This document shows positions 36,214 to 45,788 of a DNA stretch of 64,000 bases, one piece after another; position 1 is the stretch's first letter, and each line of letters opens with the position of its first letter. The translations under genes and the position numbers were made by a program. Origin of the DNA: Pseudoalteromonas fuliginea. GTDB lineage: Bacteria > Pseudomonadota > Gammaproteobacteria > Enterobacterales > Alteromonadaceae. Location of the stretch: NCBI RefSeq assembly GCF_000690055.1, contig NZ_JJNZ01000010.1, positions 1 through 64,000 of the forward strand, given 5' to 3'. The notes below the pieces were generated by a model. The model saw only the letters and a program-made list of their open reading frames with translations, was not told where the DNA came from and searched no databases.

Positions 36214-37551
36214 TTAGCTTTTTTTTTCAACAACCCAAGGTGAAATGCTTGCTAGTTTTTCACTGGTTTCGGTGAGTTCTCTTTCTGGTGTTGAATCAAG
36301 TACAATTCCGGCTCCAGCCTGTAACCAGTGCTGATCGCCTTTACTCATAACACTGCGTAAAACTAATGCTGCGTCAATAACGCCTGTGTGATCTAGTTTT
36401 AAAATTGCGCCTGCATAAAGCCCTCTGCTACTGCCTTCGTGTCGTCGTATTTCTGAAAAAGCAGCCAGCTTTTGAATACCAGACGCTGTAACAGCAGGGA
36501 ATAGGCTTTCGAATGCATGCCAAGCGTTATATTCTGTTTTTAGAGTGCCACAGACTCTCGAAGCTAAATGTTGCACAGAACCTCGCTTTTTTTGAACCAT
36601 GAACTGTGGTACATGTACAGATTCTGGTTCACAAACTTCATTCATTTCGTCAACTGAAAGTCTCACAGATATTGCGTGTTCGTGGGTTTCTTTTGGATCT
36701 TTTAGTAATTCATCAAATATTTTTTGATCTGTTTCTGGATTACCTTCTAATCGTCGAGTACCCGCTAACGGCTCTGTTGTAACTTTACGGTTTTCATCAA
36801 CTGAAAGTACAATTTCAGGACTAAACCCAGTGATTTTCCAACCAGCTAAATTCATTGTAAATGAACGAGCCGGTGTGTTCATCGAACGCCCTTGAAGCCA
36901 AGTCGCAGTGTAATCGGGCGAAAAATGTAGGGGAACCTTACGCGAGAGTATGACTTTTTCTAGTAAACCATTTTTAATATTGGCGACAGACTTTTTGACT
37001 GCATTTTTATAATTAATATTGTCTGGTATTTCGACATTTTTGTAAGGAACGTGTGCTCGTACAACTGCATTTTCTAGTATTAAGCGTACTTGCTGCTCAA
37101 GTTCACTGGATTTAGATTTAATGAGTGTTGGTTTTTTCCCCAGGGATACCGTTATTTTTGGCTCACAAATAAATAATAACGCTTCTTGACCTGCTTTTTC
37201 TTCTTCGGTTAATAGTTCTGGTGATTTCAGGGCATACGCGAATTCAAAACTAGACCATCCGCATGCTTGCCACTCACCATCCCAAGTATTTAATTCTTGC
37301 TGTAGGACTTGGCAGAGGTTTTCGCTGTTAACTTGGCGCTGAGTTTTTCCTGCAGAGGTATTAGATTCAATGTGAGTTGCAAATACGGTTATAGATCGAA
37401 CAATACCCCCTGCAAACCAACATTCACCGTTATCTTCGTAAATTAAATATTCTTTAAATATACCACTGTCGGCTAGAGCGGCTGCTCGTGCGAAGATTAA
37501 ATTTTGCTCATCGCTTTGGGTTGTGCCTTCATTGGAAAAATTAGTTTTCAT
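36214..37551 (-). CDS. Salicylate synthase (Irp9/YbtS/MbtI type)
   Basis: This 445-residue chorismate-utilising enzyme turns chorismate into salicylate, the aryl cap of the predicted siderophore. The conserved C-terminal half shows LAGTRRLEGNPETDQ, LKDPKETHEHAISVRLSVDEM, KKRGSVQHLASRVCG, LFPAVTASGIQK and GAGIVLDSTPERELTETSEKL. These sequences fit the salicylate-synthase branch better than isochorismate synthases such as EntC. No separate pyruvate lyase (PchB) or DHB genes are near, which supports direct salicylate formation. It is divergent from the NRPS gene across a 130-bp promoter region with a Fur-box-like site. Confidence 0.85.
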   Translation of the reverse strand: MKTNFSNEGTTQSDEQNLIFARAAALADSGIFKEYLIYEDNGECWFAGGIVRSITVFATHIESNTSAGKTQRQVNSENLCQVLQQELNTWDGEWQACGWSSFEFAYALKSPELLTEEEKAGQEALLFICEPKITVSLGKKPTLIKSKSSELEQQVRLILENAVVRAHVPYKNVEIPDNINYKNAVKKSVANIKNGLLEKVILSRKVPLHFSPDYTATWLQGRSMNTPARSFTMNLAGWKITGFSPEIVLSVDENRKVTTEPLAGTRRLEGNPETDQKIFDELLKDPKETHEHAISVRLSVDEMNEVCEPESVHVPQFMVQKKRGSVQHLASRVCGTLKTEYNAWHAFESLFPAVTASGIQKLAAFSEIRRHEGSSRGLYAGAILKLDHTGVIDAALVLRSVMSKGDQHWLQAGAGIVLDSTPERELTETSEKLASISPWVVEKKS

Positions 37552-37639
37552 AATATCTTATGCTCCTTTTCAAAATACATTTTGCATACACACGGGATTA
37601 ATTTTCAATCAATGTGTTGCAATAATAACTACAGTAAAT

Positions 37640-37658
37640 AATAATGCAAATTATTATT
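37640..37658. promoter_or_regulatory. Probable Fur box in the divergent salicylate synthase/NRPS promoter region
   Basis: AATAATGCAAATTATTATT matches 14 of 19 positions of GATAATGATAATCATTATC. It lies 89 bp from the salicylate synthase start and 23 bp from the NRPS start, so one Fur dimer could silence both directions. Confidence 0.6.
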
Positions 37659-37681
37659 GTTTATATTTTAGGGTCTGTTTT

Positions 37682-40600
37682 ATGGATAATGCACTTAGGC
37701 TAAAGCTTGCGAGAAAATTGGCGGCAACTCGAAAAATAATCATGCCGAATAATAATGTGGACTCTTTATCGACATTAAATCAAAGCTTTACAGTTTCAAA
37801 AGCAAAAAATGAGACCAGTTATGTACTTTCTAATGCGCAAGAAAGGATGTGGTTACTTAATCAACTGGACCCACTTTCGTCTGCTTACAATGTTTGTGTC
37901 TTGTGGCAATTTAAAGGTTGTTTAGATGCGCGTGTTTTACAGCAAAGTTGTTTTGAATTAGTGAACAGGCACAGTATTTTTCGAACTTCCTATTATGCAG
38001 ACCCTATTGTTGGTGCTCGACAAAAAGTGCTTGATGAGTTTCCTTTGCAGTGGTGTGAATATGATTTACAAGATTTAGATCATCAGACGCGAGAAGTACG
38101 TCTTAAAGAAATAGCACAACATGCAAGTACAGAACCTTTCGATCTTGCAACTAAGAGTACACTTCGACTTGCTCTCGTAAAAATGACCGACAGTCATCAC
38201 ACTTTAGTTATGGTAGGGCAACATATTGTTTGGGACGGGGCGTCATTTGGTATTTTTTCTAATGAATTATCAACATACTATAGGCTAATTAAGAGCGGCG
38301 AATCTAAACAACGGGCTCCTTTACCCATCCAGTATTTAGATTTTGCTCAATGGCATCGTGAAAAATGGCAACAAGATTCCGAGCAAAGCAAAGAGCAGGT
38401 TGCGTTCTGGCAAAAGCAGCTTACACCGCTACCTGAGCCTATTGATTTTCCAACTGACTTTCCTCGGGGAGTGAAGCAAAATGAAAATGGTGGCTGGCAC
38501 AGTGATAATCTTGATCAAGCAACAACACAAACCCTACTTACGTTAGCACGAGAAGAACAAGTTACAACTTTTGAAGCCATTATTGCGGTGATTGCTTTAT
38601 TAATGACTCGGCTTTCTAGGGCCTCAGAAGTGACGATAGGGACAGTGGCTTCGCATCGTAATTTACCTGAGCTGAGTGACCTGATAGGTAATTTTGGGAA
38701 TGTTATTCCACTGCGGATTAAGGTTGATAATAAACTTTGTTTTCGTGAACTGATCCGTGATTGTGCGACACAATGTCGTGCTGCTTTTTCACATGCAGAT
38801 TTACCCTTTGAATTATTACTTGAAAAATTACAAATAAAACGAGGGGAATCGCAAAACCCATTATTAGACACTATGGTGACTTTCTTAAGCCATGGGATGT
38901 CTCCACCCATAATAGATGACTTAGATGTACATTGGGAAAAGTATTTTAATGGTACAACGCAAACAGATCTCTCTTTTGACGCATTATTAAAAGATAACTG
39001 CCTTCAGTTTCAAGCCACTTGGCGTGCTTCATTATATCGACCAAAAACCATACCAAATCATTTGAAACGGTTGCTACAGTTACTTAAACATTGTGTCCAA
39101 GAACCAGATATAGCACTAGCTAACATTACCACTGTATTACCCGATGAAAATCAATTAATAAAATGGGGTCAACGCGATGCTTTTGCAAGCCCAATAACAA
39201 CGCTCGTTGCTTGGTTTGAGAATACCGTGAGTAAATACCCAAATCGAACTGCCGTTGAGTTAGTTGGCAGTGAAACGATAAAGAGTGTTTTGCAACAACA
39301 AAACGTGCTGCATGACCTCAGTTTTTTAACGCTCAATGCAAGAGCAAATAGAGTCGCAAGGTGGCTAGTATCGCAAGGGATTGGGCCAGAAGATCGGGTT
39401 GCCATAATAATGCCTCGCCAGTTGGAATGGTTCGTTGTGATGCTTGGTACACTCAAGGCAGGTGCCGCTATTGTACCTATAGATCCAAATTATCCAGAGG
39501 ATTACATTAACCGAGTACTTACATTGGCGGCGCCAAATATAGTAATTAATAATGGTGATGCACATTCATTTGAATCAGCTAAAGCGGCTGAATTACAAAC
39601 TAAAACAGTCAGTCTGTTAGTTATTGAGAATGAAGCATTAAGTATAAAAAATAGTGATCTTAATCTTACAAACGAAGAGAGATGCCGGCCATTGCGCCCA
39701 TCTCATCCAGCCTGTATTACGTTTACATCCGGCTCAACAGGGCAGCCAAAAGGTGTGGTTGTAAAACATGCTTCGCTGGTTAACCTTATTGCTAGTCATA
39801 AACACGATCTCTATAGCGAAGCTTCTGCGCTTGTAGAACATAATCAGCTAAAAGTTGGCCATGCTTGGTCTTTGGCTTTTGATGCCTCATGGCAACCTAC
39901 ACTGTGGATGTTTGAAGGCCATAAAGTCTATTTATTTGATGCAAATACGATGCAAGACGCGGTCACTCTTGCCAAAGAGATAATGCTTAAAAAAATGGAT
40001 TTTATTGAGTTAACTCCCAGTATGCTAGATGAAGTATTACCGTGGTTACAGTCAGGACTTACAGATACAAATGGGCAATTTATTGAACCTCACACACCTG
40101 CAATATTGGGTTTTGGTGGTGAATCGGTAAAACAAGAGCTTTGGCAACGTATAAAGAGCCTTCCTGGTACGTTGGGCTTTAATTTATATGGCCCGACAGA
40201 GGCAACAGTGGATGCGATGATTGCTAAAACCAATGCCGCTGAAAAGCCGGTAATAGGTGGGCCGGTTGCAGGAGGGCAAGTTTATGTTTTAGATAGTTGC
40301 TTGCAATTAGCGCCTTTAGGGGTGCCTGGTGAGCTTGCAATTGCTGGTGCTGGATTAGCAAGAGGATACCTTGATCGTAGTGATTTAACAGCAAGCAAGT
40401 TTATTGCTAATCCTTTTGCTGAACAAGGTGAAAGACTTTATCTAAGTGGTGATAGAGTAAAATGGACAACTCAAGGAAATATTGAATACATTGGCCGTAT
40501 AGACGAGCAAGTGAAAATTAGAGGTTTTCGTGTTGAGCCGCTCGAAGTTGAGTCAACCATTGAGCTGTTAATTAAATGTCCTTGCGCTGTCATTGCCAGA

Positions 40601-43600
40601 GCAGTTACTCAAAGTGCGATGGAGTTAATTTGTTATATTGAAAATGAAATAGAGCAACTAAGCGATAATCAAGAGGCTAATTTAAACTTAATAGCTCGCT
40701 TTCGCTATGTATGTGAGCAAGCTCTACCCCCTCACTTAGTCCCCAAGTATTTTGTAATTAATAAAAAACTACCTAAGTTACCTAATGGAAAAATTAATCG
40801 TAAAGCGCTGTCGATACCTGAAGATTTAGGTGTTATTGCCAAAAGAGCCCCTCGCAATGAACTGGAGAAAAAGCTATGTAATTTAGTGTGTGACGTTTTA
40901 GGGATTGAGACAATAGGCATTGACGATGGATTTTTTGCAGTGGGTGGCGATAGTATTTCAGTTGTAAAATTAGTCAGTCGCGCTCGTCGAGAAGGGATCC
41001 ACCTTACTCCTCGTCAAGTATTTAATGCAAAATGCATTGCGAATTTGGTTAAAGAATTACACGAAGTTGATCCCCTCGGAGACAGTCAAAATAGTAAAAC
41101 GGTTAACCACGATAGTAATGATAAAGGTCAGCTTACTTCAACTTTATTAATGCAGCGCTACCTTAATGCAGCGACACCGCTTGATCGATTTGCACAACTA
41201 GCAAGTGTAGTAGTGCCTGAAAGTATGACGGCTGGTGAACTAAAAAAGCTTGTGTATGCTTTACTTAATCGCCATGGGTTGTTGCGAGCTCAATTGGTGC
41301 AATCGGGTACGGGGGAGTTATCCCTAAATGTTCCGGTTGAAAATACCCAAACTATTTATTGTGAGCAAACTTATCAACAGTGTGATGATGATAAGTATAG
41401 AGTGTATTCTGAAAATGCTGATTTACCCACTTTAGAAAACTCAGGTGTATTATCAGCAGCTGAGTTGGCAAAACAACTATGCAGTAATTTAAGTCCTGAA
41501 AATGGTGTTATGGTTGCCGTATTGTTAGTTAAAGAAAATGAAAATAATAACCAAAGGGCTTGGTTTGCCATAAACCATTTAGTCATAGATGCCTCATCAT
41601 GGCATATTTTGGCTGAAGACCTTGCGATTGTCCGAAATCAGCAAGTGAGTAATGAAAAACTTGAATTACCTCCTGTACCAACATCATGGCGTAGTTGGTC
41701 CAATCATATAAATAAATTAAGCCAGCAGTATATACCTGCGCCAAATTCAACCAATTTGGGAACGTTGGCAAGTGCTCACACATTAACTTGGAGCTTGGAA
41801 CCTTATAATAAAACATGTCCTGCATTAACTGTCGCTCGTAGGTTAGGGCTTCCACTGGCTAGTTTATTACCTGCTATAAGTTGCTTAGCTGCTATTACAT
41901 CAAAATTAAAACCAGCGCTAGATAATCGCTGCCCTACCTTGGTACTAGAGCGGCATGGTCGAGAAGTACAGGAACCAACACAAGATTTAAGCAGGACCAT
42001 TGGCTGGTTTGCCCGTGAAGTTTATGTGGCTCTCAATAGTGATGTTTTAAAGACTAAATCGGACGAAATGTCGAGCCAGTTGATAGAAACAGTGTTGCGT
42101 AAATGGTGTGGTCAAATTATTCAGCAAGACTCTCCTTTTGTATCATCAAGTGGTGTCGCGCCTGCTCAACAAGGTGTAAATGGATGGTTAGTCGGTTTTA
42201 ATTTTCTTGGTGATTTAAATTTATCCTCCAATTCAGATTTATGGTCAGTAACTCCGCTTCTTGAGCAGCTCACTGAAGCTTGCTCCGATCACTGGCCGTT
42301 ACTAAATTCTTTAGATTTAACAGCCTATTACAGCCAACAAAAAGGGATAAAAACACTTCACTTTAATGCGATAGCACCTAGTAGCGAATTGCACCATAGT
42401 GATCTACTACGATTTAAAGCTGAGTTAAATAAGCTTTTTCATCAACTACACGACTGTTTTATTGAAGAACAACAACAGCTACAAGCGCAAGGTCTTGTTG
42501 ATAGTAATAATTTGACAATTAAGCCAGCTACGCCACTGCAAGTTGAAATGCTTCGCCACTGTCATGGACTAGCAGATCCATGGACAACACAAATGGAAAT
42601 AACTCTTTCTAATCAACACAACCCAGAAATATCTGAAAGTGCTTTAAAAGCAGGGGCCGCGGATCTTCTGCGCCGTCATGACGCGCTAAGATCAGGCTTT
42701 TTTGTGAAAACATTTTCTACCTTTACTGCCGATATACTCGAGCCTGTATGGGAAACTTTAGATTTACGTGGTGAACCAAGTGAGCAATATGAAGCACTGT
42801 TAGCGCAGCATCGCACAGCATGGTACCAATATCGCTTTGAATTTGATGCTCCGCCACTCATGCGATTTTTATCTATACGTATAAGTGATAGTCAGTGGCT
42901 AATTTTGATTCATTGTCATCACTTACTGCTTGATGGTTGGTCAGCCCCTCGAATTTTGCAAGAGTGGCTTGGAGGAATGAGTGCTGAAGCCACTTTAGCT
43001 TATCCAAATTTACATTGGGGTCAATATCTTGATTGGTTACAAAAACAAGATCCGACAATAGCTTGTCAATATTGGAATAAAGCGCTGAATGGTTTCAAAG
43101 CCCCTTCATTATTGTGCCCGACAAGACAGCAACGATTTCCTTCACAAGAATTATCTAGTGTGCTTTGTGCTGCTGTAAACACAGATGTTAAAGCATTAGC
43201 TGCAAAGATTAATGTATCTACGGCCATGCTATTTCAATTGGCATGGGCTAAAACAGTGGGTAATGCACTTAATCAGGACGATGTCGTATTTGGTTTATTT
43301 GATTCTGGTCGTGCAGCGTCGTTAGCAGGTATTGAAACGCTTGTTGGATTGGTTACTCAGTTAGTACCAATACGGATTAAGACCGATCCTTTGAGTAGTC
43401 CAATTGCGTTGTTGCAGCAGTTGCAAACTGAGCAATTTGAATGGCAAGCGTTAGCTCCGGTTAGGTTGGATAATTTGGAGGCGACTCATCGTTTTGGTGA
43501 ATTTTTTGATACTTTATTAGTTATTGAAAATGCCCTTGATGCGGATACACAAACCGCAGAGCCAATTAAACAAGTCGATTCATCTCAAGGGCTTACATTA

Positions 43601-43888
43601 CCAGTTGCATTGGCAGGATTGAAGGATGTTAAGTGGCAAGATTCGGTTGGCCAAGCCGCTGCTTTATTTATCTACCCTGGTGCAACAACCAAGATCCGTT
43701 TGAGCTTTGACCCGCATGCAGTGGGTCAAAAACGTAGCGCTCAGCTATTAACTGATTTTGAGTTCTATTTGCAAGAAGTTGTCGATAGTTGTAACAAATT
43801 CAGTCATGAAGCCGCAAATTCTGCGCAACTTAATAACAGCGAATTAAACCCCCTATCAACAGTCTCTTTGGAGTTAAATCATGAGTGA
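37682..43888 (+). CDS. Siderophore NRPS with C-A-T-E-C domain order
   Basis: The ATG at 37682 gives 2068 residues; an earlier in-frame ATG at 37523 overlaps the salicylate synthase gene and has no leader sense. The first C domain (about 45-480) has QHIVWDG at 179, with Gln for the first His. The A domain (495-1045) has TFTSGSTGQPKG and a pocket I read as D-A-Q-E-G-G-L-V-D-K, with no exact match that I remember. The T domain has GGDSIS at 1087. The E domain (1150-1590) has NHLVIDASSW and FNFLGDL. A second C domain (1610-2040) has HHLLLDGWS. There is no thioesterase and no acceptor module after the last C domain. The protein probably adds one D-residue to the salicyl-oxazoline. Confidence 0.88.
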   Translation: MDNALRLKLARKLAATRKIIMPNNNVDSLSTLNQSFTVSKAKNETSYVLSNAQERMWLLNQLDPLSSAYNVCVLWQFKGCLDARVLQQSCFELVNRHSIFRTSYYADPIVGARQKVLDEFPLQWCEYDLQDLDHQTREVRLKEIAQHASTEPFDLATKSTLRLALVKMTDSHHTLVMVGQHIVWDGASFGIFSNELSTYYRLIKSGESKQRAPLPIQYLDFAQWHREKWQQDSEQSKEQVAFWQKQLTPLPEPIDFPTDFPRGVKQNENGGWHSDNLDQATTQTLLTLAREEQVTTFEAIIAVIALLMTRLSRASEVTIGTVASHRNLPELSDLIGNFGNVIPLRIKVDNKLCFRELIRDCATQCRAAFSHADLPFELLLEKLQIKRGESQNPLLDTMVTFLSHGMSPPIIDDLDVHWEKYFNGTTQTDLSFDALLKDNCLQFQATWRASLYRPKTIPNHLKRLLQLLKHCVQEPDIALANITTVLPDENQLIKWGQRDAFASPITTLVAWFENTVSKYPNRTAVELVGSETIKSVLQQQNVLHDLSFLTLNARANRVARWLVSQGIGPEDRVAIIMPRQLEWFVVMLGTLKAGAAIVPIDPNYPEDYINRVLTLAAPNIVINNGDAHSFESAKAAELQTKTVSLLVIENEALSIKNSDLNLTNEERCRPLRPSHPACITFTSGSTGQPKGVVVKHASLVNLIASHKHDLYSEASALVEHNQLKVGHAWSLAFDASWQPTLWMFEGHKVYLFDANTMQDAVTLAKEIMLKKMDFIELTPSMLDEVLPWLQSGLTDTNGQFIEPHTPAILGFGGESVKQELWQRIKSLPGTLGFNLYGPTEATVDAMIAKTNAAEKPVIGGPVAGGQVYVLDSCLQLAPLGVPGELAIAGAGLARGYLDRSDLTASKFIANPFAEQGERLYLSGDRVKWTTQGNIEYIGRIDEQVKIRGFRVEPLEVESTIELLIKCPCAVIARAVTQSAMELICYIENEIEQLSDNQEANLNLIARFRYVCEQALPPHLVPKYFVINKKLPKLPNGKINRKALSIPEDLGVIAKRAPRNELEKKLCNLVCDVLGIETIGIDDGFFAVGGDSISVVKLVSRARREGIHLTPRQVFNAKCIANLVKELHEVDPLGDSQNSKTVNHDSNDKGQLTSTLLMQRYLNAATPLDRFAQLASVVVPESMTAGELKKLVYALLNRHGLLRAQLVQSGTGELSLNVPVENTQTIYCEQTYQQCDDDKYRVYSENADLPTLENSGVLSAAELAKQLCSNLSPENGVMVAVLLVKENENNNQRAWFAINHLVIDASSWHILAEDLAIVRNQQVSNEKLELPPVPTSWRSWSNHINKLSQQYIPAPNSTNLGTLASAHTLTWSLEPYNKTCPALTVARRLGLPLASLLPAISCLAAITSKLKPALDNRCPTLVLERHGREVQEPTQDLSRTIGWFAREVYVALNSDVLKTKSDEMSSQLIETVLRKWCGQIIQQDSPFVSSSGVAPAQQGVNGWLVGFNFLGDLNLSSNSDLWSVTPLLEQLTEACSDHWPLLNSLDLTAYYSQQKGIKTLHFNAIAPSSELHHSDLLRFKAELNKLFHQLHDCFIEEQQQLQAQGLVDSNNLTIKPATPLQVEMLRHCHGLADPWTTQMEITLSNQHNPEISESALKAGAADLLRRHDALRSGFFVKTFSTFTADILEPVWETLDLRGEPSEQYEALLAQHRTAWYQYRFEFDAPPLMRFLSIRISDSQWLILIHCHHLLLDGWSAPRILQEWLGGMSAEATLAYPNLHWGQYLDWLQKQDPTIACQYWNKALNGFKAPSLLCPTRQQRFPSQELSSVLCAAVNTDVKALAAKINVSTAMLFQLAWAKTVGNALNQDDVVFGLFDSGRAASLAGIETLVGLVTQLVPIRIKTDPLSSPIALLQQLQTEQFEWQALAPVRLDNLEATHRFGEFFDTLLVIENALDADTQTAEPIKQVDSSQGLTLPVALAGLKDVKWQDSVGQAAALFIYPGATTKIRLSFDPHAVGQKRSAQLLTDFEFYLQEVVDSCNKFSHEAANSAQLNNSELNPLSTVSLELNHE

Positions 43889-44093
43889 AAATATTTTCGA
43901 TGATGAATCAATGGCATTTGTAGTTCTTATCAATCATGAAAAACAGTATTCGTTATGGCCTGAAGTATTAACTATTCCTTCTGGTTGGGAGCAGGTTTTT
44001 GGCCCTCAAACACGTGATACTTGTTTGAGTTGGCTAAATGATAATTGGACAGATTTACGTCCTAAATCACTCATAGAGATGGATGGGAATTAA
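43881..44093 (+). CDS. MbtH-like adenylation-domain activator
   Basis: This 70-residue protein is of the MbtH family, which binds and stabilises A domains. Signature pieces are FVVLINHEKQYSLWPE, IPSGWEQVFGP and CLSWLNDNWTDLRPKSL. It overlaps the 3' end of the NRPS gene by 8 bp and precedes the stand-alone A gene, as in many siderophore operons. Confidence 0.95.
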   Translation: MSENIFDDESMAFVVLINHEKQYSLWPEVLTIPSGWEQVFGPQTRDTCLSWLNDNWTDLRPKSLIEMDGN

Positions 44094-44094
44094 T

Positions 44095-45765
44095 ATGGAG
44101 CAGATTAACAAAGGGATGCCAGCAGGTACAGCATGCCTGTATCAATCCTTTGCTGAACAAGTCGTTATGCACCCTAATCGCATCGCCGTTAGTGATGAAC
44201 ATAGCTCCTTGACATATAAAGCGCTTAAACAAAAAGCTGATTTGGCATCACATCGACTTTATGCAAGTGGTGTTCGTACAGGAAACTGCGTGGCTTTAAT
44301 ACTGCCTAGAAACTGTGAGCAAATTATTCACGTGTTAGCAATATTGCAACTTGGAGCGTGCTATGTGCCGATTGATCCCGATTACCCTAAAGAAAGGATC
44401 GATTGGATAATTGCTTGTAGTCAGCCTAGCGCAATTGTTACTCAGCGAGAGTTGAGCAAGACACTTTGGGGTAACGATTCACTTACTAAAGCTATGAGTC
44501 ATTTGTTGTTTGTCGAGGACCAATTTAACTTTGTTCCAGATGAGCACGAGAAACCTGTTTACAGAGCCGCAGGTGCTTTCGCTTATATTATTTTTACTTC
44601 AGGGTCGACGGGAAACCCTAAGGGAGTTGTTGTAGGGCATCAGCAAGTTCTGGCCTTAATTAATGCGGCAATGCCTTTATTAGATGCAACACATACTGAT
44701 GTTTGGGCTTTGTTTCATTCACTGGCTTTTGATTTTTCGGTGTGGGAAGTGTGGGGAGCTTTGACCACAGGAGCCAAGCTAACGATTATTCCAAAAAGTG
44801 TAATTTGGTCACCAGACGCCTTAGTGCAATATTTGAGAGCAGAAAAGGTCACTATTCTGAATCAAACGCCTTCAGCATTTTATGCCTTAATTGACGCAGA
44901 AAGTAAGGCTCTAAAAATGAGTGAGCAACCACTATGCTTGCGCAAAGTGGTCTTTGGTGGTGAAGCACTTAATTTGGATAAAGTAAAAAAATGGTGGCAG
45001 CTTTACCCTTGCGAAATATTGCAATTGATAAACATGTACGGGATCACAGAGACAACGGTGCACGTAACATGGCTAACACTAAGTGATTCACTTTGTGGCA
45101 CTGAAAATAGTCCAATAGGTGAAGGGCTATCTAGTTTGGAGGTGCTTTTACTTGATGAAAATTTAGAAAAAGTGGCTGATGGTGAAATTGGTGAAATTTA
45201 TGTAGCAGGAGATCAAGTGGCATTCGGTTACATCAATCGCCCTGATCTAACCGCGATGCGATTTGTTGCCAGTCCTTTTCACACTGGGAAGCGGATGTAT
45301 CGTTCGGGTGACTTAGCGAAGCAAATTGATGGTCAACTCTTTTATTTTGGTCGCGCAGACAGGCAATTGAAAGTAAGGGGATTTCGTATTGAGCCGAGTG
45401 AAATAGAAGTTGTTTTAGAATCTCATGCAAAGATACAAAGAGCAGCCGTGATAGCAAAACCATGCCTCGACAGTGGTTTATCAGATGGCTTAATTGCTAT
45501 TTTAATCGCGACAGAGGAATCATTTACGGCACAACCAATAGCAACATTGAGAAATTATCTATCTCAGCTTCTCCCTGTTCACTATTTACCTTCAGACTTT
45601 CTATTTGTTAAAAAATTCCCGCTAACAGTAAATGGAAAACTGGATGAGAAAGCGTTACTTATGCAGTGGCAAGCAAATCAAAAAAGTACTTCTTCTTTGC
45701 ATCAACAGCGGCTAGAGCTGCTGCGTTTGAAGCAACAAGACATCCTCGCCAAGTCAACAACATGA
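44095..45765 (+). CDS. Stand-alone NRPS adenylation protein, threonine-type pocket
   Basis: This A domain of about 556 residues has no carrier domain, so it must load a carrier in trans. A3 is IIFTSGSTGNPKGVV, A4-A5 FDFSVWEVWGAL and INMYGITETTVHVT, A8 RADRQLKVRGFRIEPSEIE, and A10 PLTVNGKLDEKAL. My alignment of the pocket gives D-F-W-N-V-G-M-V-H-K, the known threonine code. The likely target is the PCP of the next protein. I favour ATG 44095, 2 bp after the MbtH stop, over ATG 44083 because a GGGA ribosome-binding site precedes it; the call is not firm. Confidence 0.85.
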   Translation: MEQINKGMPAGTACLYQSFAEQVVMHPNRIAVSDEHSSLTYKALKQKADLASHRLYASGVRTGNCVALILPRNCEQIIHVLAILQLGACYVPIDPDYPKERIDWIIACSQPSAIVTQRELSKTLWGNDSLTKAMSHLLFVEDQFNFVPDEHEKPVYRAAGAFAYIIFTSGSTGNPKGVVVGHQQVLALINAAMPLLDATHTDVWALFHSLAFDFSVWEVWGALTTGAKLTIIPKSVIWSPDALVQYLRAEKVTILNQTPSAFYALIDAESKALKMSEQPLCLRKVVFGGEALNLDKVKKWWQLYPCEILQLINMYGITETTVHVTWLTLSDSLCGTENSPIGEGLSSLEVLLLDENLEKVADGEIGEIYVAGDQVAFGYINRPDLTAMRFVASPFHTGKRMYRSGDLAKQIDGQLFYFGRADRQLKVRGFRIEPSEIEVVLESHAKIQRAAVIAKPCLDSGLSDGLIAILIATEESFTAQPIATLRNYLSQLLPVHYLPSDFLFVKKFPLTVNGKLDEKALLMQWQANQKSTSSLHQQRLELLRLKQQDILAKSTT

Positions 45766-45788
45766 TTTGGTAAAGACAAACATTAAGA

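Noticed and set aside
36214..37551. Isochorismate synthase of a catechol (DHB) pathway
   Set aside because: No EntA/EntB-like genes are present, the sequence resembles salicylate synthases, and the aryl ligase has the Cys typical of salicylate use.
37523..37681. Longer N-terminus for the NRPS
   Set aside because: The added 53 residues start inside the salicylate synthase gene and run through the divergent promoter and Fur box. The ATG at 37682 begins a normal NRPS N-terminus.
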